Source: an uncultured Clostridia bacterium
Lineage (GTDB): Bacteria > Bacillota > Clostridia > Oscillospirales > CAG-272
Direction: 5' to 3'
Length of the DNA: 6,121 nt
Assembly: GCA_947627815.1 (NCBI GenBank)
Contig: CANQXN010000105.1
Coordinates: forward strand, 1 to 6,121
Shown: positions 4,331 to 6,121 of the stretch, piece by piece
Layout: each line of letters starts with the position of its first letter
How positions within the stretch are numbered: the first letter of the stretch is position 1
The notes under the pieces: generated by a model
What the model was told of the DNA's origin: nothing
The model's input: only the letters and a program-made list of their open reading frames with translations
Databases searched by the model: none
Program-made: the position numbers and the translations under genes

Positions 4331-5377
4331 TTAGCGCACCGTGGCGGGCTTTTGATGCCGCGCCAAGGCGAGGATTTCGCTTTCGGCGGCGAGATTGACA
4401 TCGCCGGTAAAGGAATGTGCCAGCCGGGCGGCCGCCACGGCGAAGGCCACGGCGTCCTCGGCGCTCATCTTTTGGCCGATGGCGTGGAGCAAACCGGCGG
4501 CAAAGGCGTCGCCGCCGCCGACCCGGTCGATCATGGTGATGTCCTCACCGGCACATGCGGGAATTTTGTCGCATGTGCAAGCGTCAAAATAAAAGGCGGC
4601 AAAGCTGTTTTTTTCAGCCGACCGCGTGCGCCGCCGGGTCAGCGCCAGCCGCTTGAGGGAAAAAGCGCGGCACAGGCGCTCGGCCAAGGCGGCATAGGCG
4701 GGGAGCAGCGTGGCAAGCGGCGCGTCCTCCTCCGGAAGATGCGGACAGCCCTCCGCCAAGAAGGGGGCAAAAAGCCCTTCGGCCTGCGCTTCGTTGACGA
4801 TCAAAAGATCGGTTTCGGGCAACAGCGGGGCGCAATAGCGGCCTGCTTCCTCTTTTGTCCAGAGCGCGGCACGGTAGTTGGGGTCAAAGCTCACCTTGAC
4901 GCCGGCATTTTTGGCGGCTTGGATCGCCTGCTTTGTGATGTCGGGCAAAGCGCCTCCCACCGCCGGGGTGATGCCCGTGACATGGAACCAATCGGCGCCG
5001 GCAAAAAGCGCCGGCCAGTCGTAGTCGCAAGGTTCGCTTTGGGCAAAGGCGGAGCCTTTTCTGTCATATACCACTTTGGCGGGGCGGCAGTCGTAGCCTT
5101 GTTCATAATAGTAAAGCCCCATGCGGGCGGCAGGCTTTTTGACAACGCCCGCCACATCGACCCCGAAGCCGCGCAGGTGGGCAAGCGCTTTTTCGCCGAT
5201 GTCGCTGTCGGGCAGGGCGCTGACAAAGGCCGCGTTGTCGCCGAGCCTAGCCAGCGAACAGGCGACATTGGCTTCCGCGCCGCCGCAAGTGACGGCAAAG
5301 GCACCGCAATTGGTCAGCCGCTCGCCCAAAGGCGGCGTCAGCCGCAGCATGATTTCTCCGAAGGTGACAACTTTCAT
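4331..5377 (-). CDS. kdgK: 2-keto-3-deoxygluconate kinase (PfkB family)
   Basis: This 348-residue cytoplasmic sugar kinase should phosphorylate 2-keto-3-deoxygluconate (KDG) with ATP to give KDPG, the substrate of the aldolase encoded just upstream. PfkB signature 1 is GGAEANVACSLARLG (32-46). Signature 2 is DRVGGGDAFAAG (284-295), with Asp290 as the expected catalytic base. Residues equivalent to KDG-binding positions known in the Thermus enzyme can be seen: YYYEQG (89-94), YDR (104-106) and FDPNYR (164-169). The frame is open much further upstream, but the true start is ATG 5377. It gives MKVVTFGEIMLRL, typical of the family, has AGAGGT 6 bases upstream, and overlaps the aldolase stop by 4 bases (ATGA). 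A region of about 35 residues near 205-240 is longer than in compact homologues. Other 2-keto-sugar acids are possible substrates, but the neighbour favours KDG. Confidence 0.92.
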   Translation of the reverse strand: MKVVTFGEIMLRLTPPLGERLTNCGAFAVTCGGAEANVACSLARLGDNAAFVSALPDSDIGEKALAHLRGFGVDVAGVVKKPAARMGLYYYEQGYDCRPAKVVYDRKGSAFAQSEPCDYDWPALFAGADWFHVTGITPAVGGALPDITKQAIQAAKNAGVKVSFDPNYRAALWTKEEAGRYCAPLLPETDLLIVNEAQAEGLFAPFLAEGCPHLPEEDAPLATLLPAYAALAERLCRAFSLKRLALTRRRTRSAEKNSFAAFYFDACTCDKIPACAGEDITMIDRVGGGDAFAAGLLHAIGQKMSAEDAVAFAVAAARLAHSFTGDVNLAAESEILALARHQKPATVR

Positions 5378-5982
5378 GCGAGTACCTCTTTTATTTTTTT
5401 GCAGTTTTCGGCAATGTCCCCTTCCAGCACAAAGCTGCCGCCCACAGCAAAGACATTGGGCAGGGCGAGATAGTCTTTGAGGTTGGCCAAGTTCACGCCG
5501 CCGGTGGGGAGAAATGTGACCGCACTTGCGTTTGTACTTGCACCAAAAGGCCCGGCCAGCGCTTTTAAGGCGGCAACACCGCCAAAGACTGCGGCGGGGA
5601 AGAATTTCAGGCGGGAAAGCCCCAGATCGAGCGCCGCCATGATCTCGGTGGGCGTGACACAGCCCGGCAGATAGGGGACATGAGCCTCCTGCGCGACTTT
5701 GGCGACAGGCAGGGAAAGGCCGGGCGACACGAGAAAGCAAGCGCCGGCGTTCAGCGCGGCCTCGGCCTGCGCCGCCGTGAGTACCGTGCCGGCGCCGACA
5801 AGAACCGGAAAGTTGCGGGCGGCTTCTTTCATCGCTTCGAGCGCCGCCTCGGTGCGGAAGGTGATCTCAATAATGTCGATCCCGCCCGCGAGCAGCTTTT
5901 CCAAAGTTGGCGCGACATCTTTGGCGGAATGAAAATTGGCAAGCGGCACCACCCGCCGCCCTTCGAACAAATTTTGTTTCAT
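5374..5982 (-). CDS. eda: KDPG/KHG aldolase
   Basis: This 202-residue class I aldolase cleaves 2-keto-3-deoxy-6-phosphogluconate to pyruvate and glyceraldehyde-3-phosphate. It has normal family length and a single TIM barrel. Key features are the general acid/base Glu39 in IIEITFRT (37-44), GAGTVL (63-68), PGLS (87-90), PGCVTPTE (106-113), the Schiff-base Lys126 in LKFFPA (125-130), and the phosphate-binding PTGGVNLANL (159-168) and GGSF (191-194). The stop overlaps the KDG kinase start (ATGA), so the two are one translationally coupled operon serving hexuronate/pectin degradation or the Entner-Doudoroff route; no 6-phosphogluconate dehydratase is in view. The start is ATG 5982, preceded only by a weak AAGAAAT sequence. 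A perfect inverted repeat beginning 10 bases upstream sequesters a GGAGG. No promoter was convincing between 5983 and 6121, so the operon may begin outside the window. Confidence 0.95.
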   Translation of the reverse strand: MKQNLFEGRRVVPLANFHSAKDVAPTLEKLLAGGIDIIEITFRTEAALEAMKEAARNFPVLVGAGTVLTAAQAEAALNAGACFLVSPGLSLPVAKVAQEAHVPYLPGCVTPTEIMAALDLGLSRLKFFPAAVFGGVAALKALAGPFGASTNASAVTFLPTGGVNLANLKDYLALPNVFAVGGSFVLEGDIAENCKKIKEVLA

Positions 5983-5992
5983 AAATTATTTC

Positions 5993-6022
5993 TTGGAGGA
6001 ACTCTTGAAAGAGTTCCTCCAA
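5993..6022. repeat. Perfect 14-base inverted repeat upstream of eda
   Basis: TTGGAGGAACTCTT (5993-6006) and AAGAGTTCCTCCAA (6009-6022) are exact reverse complements around a 2-base centre. Transcribed toward eda, it forms a strong hairpin 10 bases before the start codon, with GGAGG in one arm and its complement CCUCC in the other. No T-run follows on the eda side, so it is not a typical terminator for an upstream gene. Confidence 0.8.
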
Positions 6023-6032
6023 ACCTCTTCAG

Positions 6033-6078
6033 AACTTTTAAAAAGGGGAAAGGAAAAAATATTTCTTTTTTTAAAGTT
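6033..6078. repeat. Imperfect A/T-rich inverted repeat
   Basis: AACTTTTAAAAAG (6033-6045) and CTTTTTTTAAAGTT (6065-6078) pair in two 6-base blocks with a small internal mismatch. It is adjacent to the 5993-6022 palindrome and appears to belong to the same mosaic intergenic element. Confidence 0.5.
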
Positions 6079-6096
6079 TTTGCGGGGGTGTGGGGG

Positions 6097-6112
6097 GCTT
6101 TTTCCAAAAAGC
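6097..6112. repeat. Third inverted repeat of the right-end element
   Basis: GCTTTTT (6097-6103) and AAAAAGC (6106-6112) flank a 2-base centre, with further G/C pairing outward after one mismatch. It follows a G-rich run (6084-6097) and continues toward the window edge, so the element is not fully seen. Confidence 0.5.
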
Positions 6113-6121
6113 GCCTCCACG

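Noticed and set aside
4352..5473. 373-residue plus-strand frame over the KDG kinase
   Set aside because: Antisense shadow of the kinase; no recognisable motif.
4331..5740. 469-residue version of the KDG kinase
   Set aside because: The extra 121 residues are an out-of-frame reading of the aldolase gene. ATG 5377 has a proper ribosome binding site and begins the conserved kinase sequence.

Overview
The window looks like chromosomal DNA from a GC-moderate Clostridia bacterium, probably of the Oscillospiraceae/Ruminococcaceae kind. The reasons are a DUF4830-type protein, a Firmicutes-style short THUMP rRNA methyltransferase, a heterodimeric ABC exporter, near-consensus sigma-A promoters, and AT-rich intergenic DNA between GC-rich genes. 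This placement is an inference from gene content; there is no rRNA to confirm it.

Layout, left to right. Positions 1-1871 (minus strand) carry an ABC exporter operon. The complete first gene encodes a half-transporter with a degenerate nucleotide-binding domain (Walker B Asp-Asp, Gln in the H-loop). It overlaps by 8 bases the start of a second gene, cut by the window edge, that is probably its catalytically competent partner. A promoter and a small leader hairpin precede the operon. Positions 1872-2571 hold no protein gene. This stretch contains the most interesting item: two tandem copies of what appears to be a small RNA gene. Each copy has TTGCAA-17-TGCTATAAT promoter elements, an identical 113-base body starting at the predicted +1, and its own intrinsic terminator. 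The body can form a 15-pair terminal helix and carries C-rich stretches, one of which shares CCUCCUUU with the anti-Shine-Dalgarno tail of 16S rRNA. I could not match the RNA to a known family.

Positions 2572-3063 (plus) encode a small membrane-anchored DUF4830-like protein. A consensus promoter overlapping its stop codon drives a THUMP/SAM-dependent RNA methyltransferase (3124-4269, RlmL/YpsC-like). A strong, probably bidirectional terminator (4274-4315) separates this from a convergent minus-strand operon. That operon is eda-like KDPG aldolase (5374-5982) followed by a KDG kinase (4331-5377), with start and stop codons overlapping by 4 bases. Together these two enzymes phosphorylate 2-keto-3-deoxygluconate and cleave the product to pyruvate and glyceraldehyde-3-phosphate, the lower part of hexuronate/pectin catabolism or of the Entner-Doudoroff route. 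Upstream of the aldolase, positions 5993-6121 are a cluster of inverted repeats that resembles a dispersed intergenic element and runs off the window.
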